The translations under genes and the position numbers were made by a program. Below, in pieces: positions 8,613-20,296 of a stretch of 64,000 nucleotides of DNA; the first letter of the stretch is position 1, and each line of letters starts with the position of its first letter. The stretch is from assembly GCF_900111765.1 (NCBI RefSeq), contig NZ_FOIB01000002.1, positions 868,001 through 932,000 on the forward strand, given 5' to 3'. This DNA is from Myxococcus fulvus (GTDB lineage: Bacteria; Myxococcota; Myxococcia; Myxococcales; Myxococcaceae). The notes beneath the pieces were generated by a model. It did no database searches. It saw only the letters and a program-made list of their open reading frames with translations, and was not told the DNA's origin.

Positions 8613-9530
8613 TCAACCCTCGGACGGAACCGGAGCCTCCTCGACGGGAGCCTCCGCCACGGGCTCCGCGGGCAGCTCCGTCGCACCCGACGCCGCGGGC
8701 TTCACGCCCAGCTCCCGCGTCAGCTTCGGGTTCACACCCGTCTCCGCCAACAGGCGCTCCAACTGCACCCGCGCCCGTCGATTGTCCCGGTGCACGCGCC
8801 GCCCCAGGATGAGCTCGTTCTTCAACGAGTGCTCCCACCCCGTCAGCTCCGTCACCGTCACCTGGTACCCGAACGCCTCCAACGTCAGCGCGCGGACCAC
8901 GTTCGTCAGATGCGAGCCGAACTCGCGCCGGTGCCACGGGTGCGCATACAGCAGCCCCATGCTCCCCTTCCCCGCCGCCCGCTGCTCCTTGAGCTGCGCC
9001 GCCACCTCGGCCTGACAACACGGCACCACCGCCACGTGGTCCGCGCCATGCCGAATCGCCGCGATGAGCGCGTCGTCCGTGGCCGTGTCACACGCGTGCA
9101 GCGCCATCAGCAGATGGATGCGCTCCGGATACGCCGCCTGGTCGATGTGCGCCGTCTGGAAGCTCATCCGCGAGAAGCCCAGCCGCTCCGCGCGCCCCTT
9201 CGCGCGCTCCGTCAGCTCCGGCCGCCCCTCCACCGACAACAACGTGCCCCCGGCCGCGTCCTTCAGGAACAGCTCGTAGAGCACGAACCCCAGGTACGCA
9301 TTGCCGCTGCCCGCGTCCACGAACACCGCGGACTCCGGATGGCGCGCCTTCACGTCCTCCACCGCCGGACGCATCAGCCCCATCAGGTGGTTGACCTGCT
9401 TGAGCTTGCGCAGCGCATCCGCGTTGAGGTGCCCCTCACGCGTGAGCAGGTGCAGCTCGCGCAACAGCGCCTGCGACTGGTCCGGCAGGAGCTCCCGCCG
9501 GACCTGCGATGCCTTGACGTTGCGCCTCAG
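8613..9530 (-). CDS. Class I SAM-dependent methyltransferase (Methyltransf_32-like)
   Basis: A methyltransferase with SAM-binding motif FVDAGSGNAYLGFVLYEL and a later block LHACDTATDDAL...VPCCQAE that is characteristic of the Methyltransf_32 group, some of whose members modify tRNA. The C-terminus ends in a Pro/Glu/Ala tail. The start is unclear. The reading frame stays open far into the upstream nfuA gene, but the only ATG/GTG codons there (9626, 9617) would overlap nfuA by 90-100 bases; the next ATG is at 9383 and would remove about 50 residues of helical N-terminus. I give 9530, a CTG whose last two bases are in the nfuA stop codon (CTGA), as the boundary. The stop position is secure. Confidence 0.68.
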   Translation of the reverse strand: MRRNVKASQVRRELLPDQSQALLRELHLLTREGHLNADALRKLKQVNHLMGLMRPAVEDVKARHPESAVFVDAGSGNAYLGFVLYELFLKDAAGGTLLSVEGRPELTERAKGRAERLGFSRMSFQTAHIDQAAYPERIHLLMALHACDTATDDALIAAIRHGADHVAVVPCCQAEVAAQLKEQRAAGKGSMGLLYAHPWHRREFGSHLTNVVRALTLEAFGYQVTVTELTGWEHSLKNELILGRRVHRDNRRARVQLERLLAETGVNPKLTRELGVKPAASGATELPAEPVAEAPVEEAPVPSEG

Positions 9531-10090
9531 ACGGACACCACTTCGAGCACCTCGGGGATGATCTCCCGCAGACGCCCCTCGATGCCCATCTTCAACGTCG
9601 CCGTCGACGACGGGCACCCCGCGCACGAGCCCTTCATGTGCAGGTACACGATGCCATCCTCGAAGCGGTCCAGCGTGATGTCACCGCCGTCCATCGCCAC
9701 CGCGGGACGAATCTCCGCGTCCAGAATCTCGCGGATGCGCGACTCCACCGAGCCACCACCCTCCGAGGACACCTGACGCGCCGCCGCCAGCGCCGCCTCG
9801 TCCACCACCGGCTCGTTCGCCGTCAGGTGCGTGTCGAGCGTCTCCATCACCTGGTCGTTCAGCTCGTCCCACTCACCGTCCTCGCCCTTCGTCACCGTCA
9901 CGAAGTTCGAGCCGATCATCACCGCCGTCACACCGCGCACGTCCATCAGCTTGTGCGCCAGGGGCGACTTCGTCTGGGCGTCCTCACGATTCGTGATACT
10001 CACCGCGCCACCCGCCAACAGGCGCCGATCCACCACGTACTTCAGCGTGCTGGGGTTGGGGGTCCACTCAAGCTGGATGTTCACGGACAT
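9527..10090 (-). CDS. nfuA: NfuA/NifU-family iron-sulfur cluster carrier
   Basis: A 187-residue protein that would carry and deliver Fe-S clusters to client enzymes in the cytoplasm. The N-terminal half (IQLEWTPNPSTLKYV...SPLA...GVTAVMIGSNFVTVTK) matches the Nfu_N scaffold domain. The C-terminal half is the NifU-like domain with the cluster-binding CxxC (GSCAGCPSS). The ATG at 10090 has a strong GAGGAG site; the frame continues upstream but without family sequence. It overlaps or abuts the methyltransferase downstream, suggesting a two-gene operon. Confidence 0.88.
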   Translation of the reverse strand: MSVNIQLEWTPNPSTLKYVVDRRLLAGGAVSITNREDAQTKSPLAHKLMDVRGVTAVMIGSNFVTVTKGEDGEWDELNDQVMETLDTHLTANEPVVDEAALAAARQVSSEGGGSVESRIREILDAEIRPAVAMDGGDITLDRFEDGIVYLHMKGSCAGCPSSTATLKMGIEGRLREIIPEVLEVVSV

Positions 10091-10285
10091 GCAGTTCTCC
10101 TCGGCCACTCCTCTAAGACGCTCGGGGCCCCATAGCAACCCGACCCTCGGGGAATCAAACGTCCGCTCGCGCCCCGCCCACCAGGTCCTCGCCTTCTCAA
10201 CGGGGAATAAAAGAACAGCCGGAATTCGCGGCGGAACCTGAAACACTCTATGGTGGGAGGACCTCTGCACCCCGGTGAGCCGTAC

Positions 10286-10858
10286 ATGGCCTCGAGTCCG
10301 CTGCGTCGCTCCGTCGAGTCAACCGCGCCCGCGGCTCCGCGCATCCCCACGAGCGTGCTGGAGGGGCTGTTCATCCGGGGGCTGAAGGTCTCCGGGCGGC
10401 TGGTGGAGGAGCTGAAGGCGCTGGGCTACGACATCAAGCAGCCGGAGGTGGACTATCCGGTGCAGGTCTTCCTGGGCGCGGTGCTGCTGGCGCGGCAGGA
10501 GGTCTTCGGCGAGCTGACGGACGAGGAGGCCTACCGGCGGGTGGGCCGCACGCTCGTGGACGGCTTCGCCTCCACGCTGGTGGGCCGGGTGGTGGCGGTG
10601 GCCCTGCCCATGATTGGGCCCGCGCGCGCGCTGGAGCGGATTCCGCGCTACCTGGCGCTGATGGGGCGCACGGACATCGACGTCACCCAGACGCCCGTGG
10701 GTGAGCGGGGCCGGCGCATCGTCTTCACGGACCGCTACAACCGCCCGGACCTGATGGCCGGCGGCCTGGAGCGGATGATGGAGCTGGCCAACGCCCAGCC
10801 GCGAATCACGGTGGAGGAGCGCAACGCCGAGGGCTACCGTCTGCTCGTCCGCTGGTAA
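10286..10858 (+). CDS. DUF2378 (TIGR02265) family protein, myxobacterial paralogous family
   Basis: A 190-residue soluble protein with features of the DUF2378/TIGR02265 family, which is expanded in Myxococcus xanthus and almost restricted to Myxococcales: an N-terminal LEGLFIRGLK segment, a middle acidic helix, and a C-terminal beta-rich region ending EGYRLLVRW. The family has no assigned biochemical function. The ATG at 10286 fits the compact family length; an ATG at 10250 is an alternative start. It is divergent from nfuA with a 195-base gap that should hold both promoters. Confidence 0.72.
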   Translation: MASSPLRRSVESTAPAAPRIPTSVLEGLFIRGLKVSGRLVEELKALGYDIKQPEVDYPVQVFLGAVLLARQEVFGELTDEEAYRRVGRTLVDGFASTLVGRVVAVALPMIGPARALERIPRYLALMGRTDIDVTQTPVGERGRRIVFTDRYNRPDLMAGGLERMMELANAQPRITVEERNAEGYRLLVRW

Positions 10859-10888
10859 CCCGGCCCCGCACCGGGCCCAGGAGTGCGC

Positions 10889-11329
10889 ATGTCCTACCCT
10901 CCCCGACTCGCCCACCTCGCCACCCGCGCCGTCGTGGTCGCGAAGCTGGTGCCCACCTACGCCCAGGCGCACCGACTCGACGAGGAGGAGGCCGCGCAGC
11001 GGCTGACCTCCGCGATGACCGGGAGGATGCTCGCGGCGCTGCTGGACACGGCGTGGACCGCGATGCGCGGCAATACGAAGCGGCTCACGGATGACGGCCT
11101 GTTGGAGAAGGTCGCCGGCACCTTGTCGGAGCGCCCGCTGCGCCCCGGCCGCGTGGCGGAGGTGACGCCCGCCTGGAGCGCCTTCCTGGTGCTGACGGAC
11201 CTGGAGGCGGGCACCGCCAGCGACGCGGCCCGCCGGGTGATGGAGTCCCCCGAGGGACGTCGACGAGGCGACGAGGGCATGGCCGAAGCGGGCCGCTTCC
11301 TTGCCGCCGAATTGACACGCGGCAAGTAG
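10889..11329 (+). CDS. Conserved-looking small protein of unknown function
   Basis: A 146-residue, soluble, helix-rich protein with strong codon bias. The ATG at 10889 has an AGGAG site five bases upstream; the GTG at 10883 is too close to that site. It has no signal peptide or membrane segment and I recognise no domain. It follows the DUF2378 gene by 30 bases on the same strand and is probably cotranscribed with it. Confidence 0.6.
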   Translation: MSYPPRLAHLATRAVVVAKLVPTYAQAHRLDEEEAAQRLTSAMTGRMLAALLDTAWTAMRGNTKRLTDDGLLEKVAGTLSERPLRPGRVAEVTPAWSAFLVLTDLEAGTASDAARRVMESPEGRRRGDEGMAEAGRFLAAELTRGK

Positions 11330-11401
11330 GGGCCGGCCCGCCGTGGCATGAGGGGCCCCGCGTCGTTATAGGCTGGCCCCACGCTCCACCGTGCGCCGCC
11401 G

Positions 11402-12562
11402 ATGTCCACCCCGCTGCCCACCACCCTGCGCATCCTGCCCTCCATCCACGAGGTCCCCGCCTCCCTCTGGGACGGGCTCGTGGACGAGGCCGCCCTGCCC
11501 TTCCTGGAGTGGACGTTCCTCGCGGCGCTCGAGGACAGCGGCAGCGCGGTGCCCGAGCGCGGCTGGCACCCCCGGCACCTGACCTTGTGGCGCGGCTCCC
11601 GGCTGGTGGCCGCCGCCCCCGCCTATCTCAAGGACGACAGCCAGGGGGAGTTCATCTTCGACGCGCCCTGGGCCACCGCCTCCGAGCGCGCGGGCCTGCG
11701 CTACTACCCGAAGCTGGTGCTCACCGTGCCCTTCACGCCCGCCACCGGCCGGCGCGTCCTGGTGGCCCCCGGCGAGGACCGCGCCGCCCGCGAGGCGGAG
11801 CTGTACCAGGGCGCGCTGGAGTTCGCGCGCGCCGAGCAGCTCTCCGGCATCCACGTCCTGTTCCCCACCCAGGAGGAGCTGCCCACGCTGGAGGCCCAGG
11901 GCTACGCGCTGCGGCTGGGCGTGCAGTACCAGTGGGACAACGCCGGCTACCGGACGATGGAGGACTTCCTCGCCCGCTTCCACTCCAAGCGCCGCAACCA
12001 GGTGCGCCGCGAGCTGCGCGCGCCCGCCGAGCAGGGCATCGAGCTGAAGACGCTGCGCGGAGACGCGCTGTGCGAGGTGGACGTGGACACGCTCCACCGG
12101 CTGTACGCCTCCACGGTGGACAAGTATCCGTGGGGCGCGCGCCTGCTCACCCGCGACTTCTTCGCGAGGATGCTCTCCGGTTTCCGTCACCGCTGCGAGC
12201 TGGTGGAGGCCCGGCGGGAAGGCCAGCTGGTGGCGGGCGCGTTCAACTTCAGGGCCCCCCAGGTGCTCTACGGGCGTTATTGGGGGTGTTTCGAGGAGCA
12301 CCCCTTCCTGCACTTCAACGTCTGCCTGTACCACCCGGTGGCCGAGGGCATCGCTCAGGGGCTGACACGCTTCGAGCCGGGCGCGGGCGGCGAGCACAAG
12401 CTCACGCGGGGCTTCGAGCCTCGCCTCACGTACAGTGCCCACCTGCTGCTCCACCCGGGGTTGGACCGGGCGGTGCGCGGCTTCCTGGAGCACGAGCGGG
12501 CAGCCGTCCAGGGCGGGCTGCCGCAGTGGCGGGCGGAGACAGGTTTCAAGGGAGTGGCCTGA
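11402..12562 (+). CDS. FemAB-like/GNAT-type N-acyltransferase (PF04339-like)
   Basis: A 386-residue cytoplasmic protein of the FemAB_like (former DUF482) group, related to the Fem aminoacyltransferases of peptidoglycan bridges but acting on unknown acceptors. The family features are visible: an early PFLEWTFLAALEDSGSA block, a substrate region around DAPWA, and the late GRYWGC...HFNVCLYHPVAEGIAQGL...FEPGAGGEHKL block. It sits just upstream of clpS with a 43-base gap and on the same strand, so readthrough into clpSA is possible. The actual substrate cannot be read from sequence. Confidence 0.78.
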   Translation: MSTPLPTTLRILPSIHEVPASLWDGLVDEAALPFLEWTFLAALEDSGSAVPERGWHPRHLTLWRGSRLVAAAPAYLKDDSQGEFIFDAPWATASERAGLRYYPKLVLTVPFTPATGRRVLVAPGEDRAAREAELYQGALEFARAEQLSGIHVLFPTQEELPTLEAQGYALRLGVQYQWDNAGYRTMEDFLARFHSKRRNQVRRELRAPAEQGIELKTLRGDALCEVDVDTLHRLYASTVDKYPWGARLLTRDFFARMLSGFRHRCELVEARREGQLVAGAFNFRAPQVLYGRYWGCFEEHPFLHFNVCLYHPVAEGIAQGLTRFEPGAGGEHKLTRGFEPRLTYSAHLLLHPGLDRAVRGFLEHERAAVQGGLPQWRAETGFKGVA

Positions 12563-12605
12563 AACGGCGCGCTTCCCAGGTCATCAGAGGGAGTCGGACA
12601 GGAAT

Positions 12606-12929
12606 ATGGCGCAGAAGCACGACAACGACGGCTCCGTCGCCACGGAGACCGCCCCCAAGCAGAAGCTCAAGAAGCCGACCCTCTACAAGGTGCTTCTGCA
12701 CAACGACAACTACACGACGCGTGAGTTCGTGGTGGCCGTCCTCAAGGAGGTCTTCCACAAGTCGGAGTCGGATGCCGTGCAGATCATGCTGCACGTCCAT
12801 TACAACGGAGTCGGAGTGGCCGGCGTCTATACGTTCGAGGTCGCCGAGACGAAGCTCAAGACGGTGGAGGCCGCGGCCCAGGACAATGGGTTCCCGCTGC
12901 GGTTGTCCATGGAACCCGAGGAAGGTTGA
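12606..12929 (+). CDS. clpS: ATP-dependent Clp protease adaptor ClpS
   Basis: A 107-residue adaptor that delivers N-end-rule substrates to ClpA. After a disordered N-terminus (about 24 residues) it has the ClpS core: YKVLLHNDNYTTREFVVAVL, where the acidic and Asn residues line the N-degron pocket, then the VHYNGVGVAGVYTFEVAETK region that contacts ClpA. It is followed three bases later by clpA, the usual arrangement. Confidence 0.93.
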   Translation: MAQKHDNDGSVATETAPKQKLKKPTLYKVLLHNDNYTTREFVVAVLKEVFHKSESDAVQIMLHVHYNGVGVAGVYTFEVAETKLKTVEAAAQDNGFPLRLSMEPEEG

Positions 12930-12932
12930 ACC

Positions 12933-15245
<2,313 letters not shown>

Positions 15246-15274
15246 CGCCGCGCGAGCAAGGCCCTCGAAACGTC

Positions 15275-15311
15275 AGAGGCCCCGATTCCCACCGTGGGAG
15301 TCGGGGCCTCT
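15275..15311. terminator. Strong bidirectional hairpin between clpA and the MCP gene
   Basis: Arms AGAGGCCCCGA and TCGGGGCCTCT pair perfectly over 11 bases, and the inside (TCCC...GGGA) extends the stem. It lies between two convergent genes and is followed by TAAAGTTT, so it can serve both strands. Confidence 0.75.
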
Positions 15312-15334
15312 AAAGTTTCCAGCAGGTGCCCGCG

Positions 15335-16948
15335 CTACTCGACGCGGTAGATCTTCACCGCGCTGGAGAGCTGCTCGGAGATGATTTGCAGCGTGGTGGC
15401 GGCCTCGCCGGTGGAGCCGATGCGGGCCACCGTCTCGTCCATCATCTTGGAGAGGTCGTTCACCGCGAGGGTGATCTGGTTGATGCCCACGTTCTGCTGG
15501 GACACCGCGGCGGCAATCTGACGGACGGCGGCGGCGTTGTCCTGGACGATGGAGGACAGCTCGCGCAGGTTCTGCCCGCTGGTGCGCACCTGGGCCAGGC
15601 CCGCCTCCATGCGCTCGGCGCCGCGCTCGGTGATTCGCACCGCGGCCGTCACCGAGTTGGCGATGTCGTCGAGCAGCTCCCGCACCCGCGTGGTCGCCTG
15701 GATGGACTGGTCCGCCAGCGCGCGAATCTCACGCGCCACCACGCCGAAGCCCTTGCCGTGCTCGCCCGAGCGCACCGACTCAATCGCCGCGTTGAGCGCG
15801 AGCATGTTGGACTGGTCGGCCAGGTCCTTCACCGTCTGGGTGATGCCGCCAATCTGCTGCGTGCGCTCGCCCAGCTCGAGAATCTTCTGGGCAATCTCGC
15901 CCACCTGGACGCGGATGTCGTTGAGGCCCGCCATCGTCTGTTCAATCGACGCCTCACCCGCGCGGGCCAGGGCGTCCGCGCGCTCGGCCACGGACAGCAC
16001 GCTCTCCGCCTTCTGCGCGGCGAGCATGGAGGTCTGCTTGATTTCCTGCGCCGTGACTTGCGTCTCCTGGAGCGCGGCGGCCTGCCGAGAGATGGTCTGC
16101 GCCTGGTCCGTGGAGGACGTGTTGAGGTGCTCGGTGGACTGGGTCAGCGCCTGCGCGGCCTGCTGGAGGTTGAGCGTCACCTCGCGCAGCCGGGCCACCA
16201 TCTGCGCGAAGGAGTTGGCCAGCCGGCCCACCTCGTCGCCGCTCTTGGCGTGGATGGGGCGCGTCAAGTCACCGGACTCGACGATGTGGCCGGCGACCTC
16301 AGTCAGCTCGCGCATGGGCCGCACGATGCTGCGCCCGAAGGCCGCGGCCACCGCCACGCCCAGCGCCACCAGCAAGAGCGCGAAGCCCATCATCCGCCAG
16401 CGCAGCGCGGACACCAGGTCGTCGATGTGGTCCCGGGAGACGCCCACGTGCACCGTGCCCAGCCGGCCACCGGCCACCGGCGCCGCCACGTTCGAGGCGT
16501 GCAGCGTGCGGCCCTCGGTCTCGAACGCGAGCACCTCGCCCCAGTCGTTCTCCTCGCTCACCTCGCCCTGCGCCACGGCGGACGCCTTCAACGCTTCGGG
16601 GAAGGCGCCCGTCAGGCTGTGCACCACCACGTTGCCGCCCGCGTCCGACACGAAGACGTAGGCGACGTCCTCGCTGGTGCGGGTGACTTCCAGCAGGGGC
16701 TGGAGGGTGGAGAAGCCCATCTTCGCGCCCTGCTCCGCGGCCACCGCGAAGCTGCGGGCGAGCAGCTGGCCCTCGCCCATGTGGCTGGAGATGAGGTCCG
16801 CCTCCAGCCGCCGCGTGGCGATGCCGGTGAGGATGGCGGCCACCGTCGCGCTGACGAGCGTGGTGACGAGGACGAGCTTCGGCGCCAGTCCGAGCGACTG
16901 ACGGAACTGCTGGCCGAGCTGGGTGAACGAGGTCTGTTCGGTGCTCAC
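15335..16948 (-). CDS. Transmembrane methyl-accepting chemotaxis protein
   Basis: A 537-residue receptor, last gene of the chemosensory operon. Layout: short cytoplasmic N-terminus, membrane helix 1 (about 22-42), a periplasmic sensor region of about 150 residues, membrane helix 2 ([15 protein letters not shown]), HAMP (from about 215), and a signalling domain whose hairpin tip [22 protein letters not shown] is intact. The GTG at 16948 is chosen; the frame stays open to 16981 without a site. There are 112 bases between it and cheB, the only sizable gap in the operon, so it may also have its own promoter. Ligand unknown. Confidence 0.9.
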   Translation of the reverse strand: MSTEQTSFTQLGQQFRQSLGLAPKLVLVTTLVSATVAAILTGIATRRLEADLISSHMGEGQLLARSFAVAAEQGAKMGFSTLQPLLEVTRTSEDVAYVFVSDAGGNVVVHSLTGAFPEALKASAVAQGEVSEENDWGEVLAFETEGRTLHASNVAAPVAGGRLGTVHVGVSRDHIDDLVSALRWRMMGFALLLVALGVAVAAAFGRSIVRPMRELTEVAGHIVESGDLTRPIHAKSGDEVGRLANSFAQMVARLREVTLNLQQAAQALTQSTEHLNTSSTDQAQTISRQAAALQETQVTAQEIKQTSMLAAQKAESVLSVAERADALARAGEASIEQTMAGLNDIRVQVGEIAQKILELGERTQQIGGITQTVKDLADQSNMLALNAAIESVRSGEHGKGFGVVAREIRALADQSIQATTRVRELLDDIANSVTAAVRITERGAERMEAGLAQVRTSGQNLRELSSIVQDNAAAVRQIAAAVSQQNVGINQITLAVNDLSKMMDETVARIGSTGEAATTLQIISEQLSSAVKIYRVE

Positions 16949-17060
16949 GGCATCACCACCCGGAAGACGTCGGGACGACACCCGCGAGGGCGCGGGGTGA
17001 ATACAAACGACTCGGGACTACCAGCAAGCAACCCGCGACCACCAGGGGGCACTGACGGGC

Positions 17061-18131
17061 TCATCGTCCCACCCCGCCCTCTCCCCGGCCACCAGCCCGG
17101 AAGTTGGGGGGGATGCAGCTCTGGAGGATGAGCTCCGGCACCGAGGCCAGGGGCACGCCCTGGTCCGTGGCGTGGATCTCCAGCGCCGCGCGGGGCATGC
17201 CGTAGACGACGGAGGTGGCCTCGTCCTGGGAGAAGGTGACGCCGCCGGCCTTGCGGATGGCGAGCAGCCCCCGCGCGCCGTCCTCCCCCATGCCGGTGAG
17301 CACCACGCCGCCGCTGCGACGGCCGAACGACGACGCGAGCGACGCCAGCAGCACGTCCCCGTTGGGGCACGGGCCGCCCTTGCTGCGCTGCAGCCGCGCC
17401 AGCCCCGCCGGGTCCACCAGCAAGTCATGTCCGTCCAGCGGGAAGTACACGCGGCCGGGCTCCAGCCGCTCACCATCCCGCGCCACGTCCACCGTCAGCG
17501 GCGTCACCTGCGACAGCCAGCGCACCATGCCCTGCGTGAAGCCCACGGTGATGTGCTGCGCGATGAGCAGCGGGACGGGCAAATCCTTGGGCAGCTTGGA
17601 GAGCAGCTCCGCCAGCGCGGGCGGGCCACCGGTGGAGGCCACCACGCCGAAGACGTCCACGCGCGCGCCGATGGGCGGCGGCGTCACCACGTTGGCGCGC
17701 TGGCGCCGGGAGATGACCGGCACCTCCGCCATCAAACACACCGAGTGGGCCAGGTCTCGGCCCCACCGGCGCAGCTCCTCCACGTTGGTGACGTTGGGCT
17801 TGCCGATGAGCTCCAGCGCGCCGGCGCTCATCGCCTGGAAGCCCAGGTCCACGCCGCGCTGCTCGGCCACCGCGCTCACCACCAGCACCCGCGCGGGGGC
17901 CTGGGACATGATGGCCGTGATCGCGCTGGGGCCGTCCAGCCCCGGCAAGAGCAGGTCCATGGTGATGACGTCCGGGCGCAGCAGTCGCGCCAGCTGCACG
18001 GCGCGGTTGCCGTCCCCGGCGCGGCCGACGACCTCGATGCGAGGGTCCTCGGTGAGCAGGGCCGTCAGTGTGTTCGCCATGGTGGGCGAGTCGTCCACCA
18101 CGAGCACCCGGATGGGGCGTCGATTGTTCAC
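17061..18131 (-). CDS. cheB: CheB-type protein-glutamate methylesterase, response regulator
   Basis: A 356-residue enzyme that demethylates receptor glutamates. The receiver domain has the acidic pair Asp13/Asp14 and the phospho-acceptor Asp59; the esterase domain has the catalytic triad Ser166 (ASTGGP), His193 (AQHI) and Asp284 (GMGEDGA). The GTG at 18131 overlaps the cheA stop as GTGA, so translation is coupled. It would close the adaptation loop with the CheR encoded upstream in the same operon. Confidence 0.92.
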   Translation of the reverse strand: MNNRRPIRVLVVDDSPTMANTLTALLTEDPRIEVVGRAGDGNRAVQLARLLRPDVITMDLLLPGLDGPSAITAIMSQAPARVLVVSAVAEQRGVDLGFQAMSAGALELIGKPNVTNVEELRRWGRDLAHSVCLMAEVPVISRRQRANVVTPPPIGARVDVFGVVASTGGPPALAELLSKLPKDLPVPLLIAQHITVGFTQGMVRWLSQVTPLTVDVARDGERLEPGRVYFPLDGHDLLVDPAGLARLQRSKGGPCPNGDVLLASLASSFGRRSGGVVLTGMGEDGARGLLAIRKAGGVTFSQDEATSVVYGMPRAALEIHATDQGVPLASVPELILQSCIPPNFRAGGRGEGGVGR

Positions 18132-20296
18132 GCGCGCGCTCCCCTGCGGCTCATGACGTCGAGCACCTCGGCGAGCAGGCGGCCCGCGGCGCACTCGCGC
18201 TTGCTCAGGTAGCCATCCGCTCCCGCCGCCAGGCCCCGCTCCCGCGCCGCCGCGCTGTCATGCGCGGAGACGAGGATGACCGGCAGCGACGCCGTCTCTC
18301 GTTTCTCCCGCAGGCGGGCGATGAGCTGGGTGCCGTCCATCTCTTCCATGTCCAAATCGCAGATGACGACGTCGTAGGTGTCCGTCGCCAGCCGGTCCAG
18401 CGCGCGGGCACCGCTGGCCGCCAGGTGCACGCTGAAGCCGCCCGCCTCCAGCATGGCCCGGTGCAGCGCGCGCGCGGTGAGCGAGTCGTCCACCACCAGC
18501 GCCCGGCGCTGCGCCGTCACCTGCGTCTGGCCCGACTCCGTCACCAGCCAGTCCGGCCGGCAGATGAGGAGCAGCTCACCGCGGCTCAGCGTCGCCGCGC
18601 CCTGCCACGCCGGCACGTCGCGGACCTCGGAGGGCAGCGGCCGGATGACCAGGTCCCGGTCCCCCACCACCGCGTCCACGCCCAGCGCCACGCGCTTGCC
18701 TCCGCTCTGGACGATGAGCAGCGGCTGGCCTTCCGCGGGCGGCGCCAGCGCGCGCAGGCCCAGCCTGGCGCCCAGGTCCACCACCGGCAACAGCTGCCCC
18801 TGGTACTCCAGATGCGCCTTGCGCTTGCCCAGCCGCAGCGAGTCCGCGCGCGCCAGCTGCGTGGCCTCCACCGCGAGCATCGGCAGGCCCACCAGCTGCT
18901 CCAGCGCGCGCACCACCAACACGGGCGAGCTGCCCAGGTCCACCGGCAGCGTCATCACGAAGCGCGTGCCCTGGCCCGGCGTGCTGTTCACCTCGATGCG
19001 GCCCTGCAGTCCCTCCACCGACGCGCGCACCGCGTCCAGGCCCACGCCCCGGCCCGACGTGTCCGTCACGTCCGAGCGCGTGCTGAAGCCCGGGCGGAAG
19101 ATGAGGTCTCGCAGCTGGTTCTCGTTGAGCCGCTCCGCCTCATCGGAGGCGATGACGCCGCGCGACTCGGCCACCTTGCGCACCCGCGTCACGTCGATGC
19201 CCGCGCCGTCGTCCGCGCACTCGAGGAAGAGCAGGTTGCCCTGCTGCTCCACGCGCATCGTGAGCGCGCCCTCGTGGTGCTTGCCCGCCTTCTCTCGCTC
19301 GGACGGCATCTCCAGGCCGTGGTCGACGGCGTTGCGCAGCAGGTGCACCAGCGCGCCCTGGAGCTTCTCCAACAGGCGCCGGTCCAAGGACAGCTCCGAG
19401 CCCACCACCGACAGCCGCGCCTCCTTGCCCAGCTGGCGCGACAGGTCGCGCACCATGCGCTGCAGCGGGTCCAGGATGGTGCGCACCGGGCGCGTGGTGA
19501 TGGCCTTGAGGCCCTCCTCCAGCGCGTCGACGATGTCGCTCGTCTCCTCGCCATCGGTGCGCAGCGAGCGCGACGTGCCGGACAGGAGCGTGCGCGCCTC
19601 GGCCGTCTCCGCCAGCAGGCCCTGCTTGGCCAGCACCGTCACCACGCGGTCCAGCTCGCGGCCGCGCTCCTCCACGCGCAGGCGCACCTCGCGCAGCCGC
19701 TCCACCTCGCGCATCAGCGCCGTCACCTGCCGCACGCTGACGCGCCAGCCCGCGTCCGCGGACTCCGCCTGCGCGTCCGTGCCCAGCTGCGCCGACAGCT
19801 CCAGCGCTCCGGAGTCCTCCGAGGCGCCGTTCGTCTCCGGCTCCGCGGCGCCGTTCGAGCCCGGGGCCGCCTGCGCGCCCACCGACTCCGGCGCGGGGCC
19901 GTCCGCCACCAGCTGCGCCAGCGCGGCGGCCGGGTCCGGCAGCGAGTCCCCGCGTCCATCCGCGTGCGCCTGGGCGCGCAGCATGAACAGGTCCAGGCCG
20001 TGCAGCAGCACGTCCACCACGGACCGGGGCATCTTCTGCGTGGTGGCCTTCAGCGGCGCGAGCGCGTCCTCCAGCTTGTGGGCGATGTCGCCCAGGTCCT
20101 GGAGGCCCAGGCTGGACGCGCTGCCCTTGAGGGTGTGCAGGTGCCGGCCCAGCCGGACGTAGAGCTTCGCGAGCGCGCCCGAGTCCAGGCCCTCGCGCTC
20201 CAGCTCCAGCAGGTCCATGGTGACCTTCTGGATGACCTCCTGGGCCTCGACGGCGAACCCCGTGACGAGTCCCTGCAGCATCGGGTCAACGGGCAT
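18128..20296 (-). CDS. cheA: Hybrid chemotaxis histidine kinase CheA-REC
   Basis: A 722-residue kinase. The Hpt domain has the phospho-accepting His54 (HTLKG). A low-complexity acidic linker (about 110-195) follows, then the dimerisation helices, the HATPase with N-box LLRNAVDHGLE and the G-boxes (DDGAGID, GRGVGLDAV), a CheW-like domain, and a C-terminal receiver with phospho-acceptor Asp647 (VVICDLDMEEMDG). CheA with an attached receiver is typical of ACF/Wsp-type and Frz pathways. The ATG at 20296 has a GGGAGGA site inside the end of cheW. Confidence 0.93.
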   Translation of the reverse strand: MPVDPMLQGLVTGFAVEAQEVIQKVTMDLLELEREGLDSGALAKLYVRLGRHLHTLKGSASSLGLQDLGDIAHKLEDALAPLKATTQKMPRSVVDVLLHGLDLFMLRAQAHADGRGDSLPDPAAALAQLVADGPAPESVGAQAAPGSNGAAEPETNGASEDSGALELSAQLGTDAQAESADAGWRVSVRQVTALMREVERLREVRLRVEERGRELDRVVTVLAKQGLLAETAEARTLLSGTSRSLRTDGEETSDIVDALEEGLKAITTRPVRTILDPLQRMVRDLSRQLGKEARLSVVGSELSLDRRLLEKLQGALVHLLRNAVDHGLEMPSEREKAGKHHEGALTMRVEQQGNLLFLECADDGAGIDVTRVRKVAESRGVIASDEAERLNENQLRDLIFRPGFSTRSDVTDTSGRGVGLDAVRASVEGLQGRIEVNSTPGQGTRFVMTLPVDLGSSPVLVVRALEQLVGLPMLAVEATQLARADSLRLGKRKAHLEYQGQLLPVVDLGARLGLRALAPPAEGQPLLIVQSGGKRVALGVDAVVGDRDLVIRPLPSEVRDVPAWQGAATLSRGELLLICRPDWLVTESGQTQVTAQRRALVVDDSLTARALHRAMLEAGGFSVHLAASGARALDRLATDTYDVVICDLDMEEMDGTQLIARLREKRETASLPVILVSAHDSAAARERGLAAGADGYLSKRECAAGRLLAEVLDVMSRRGARA

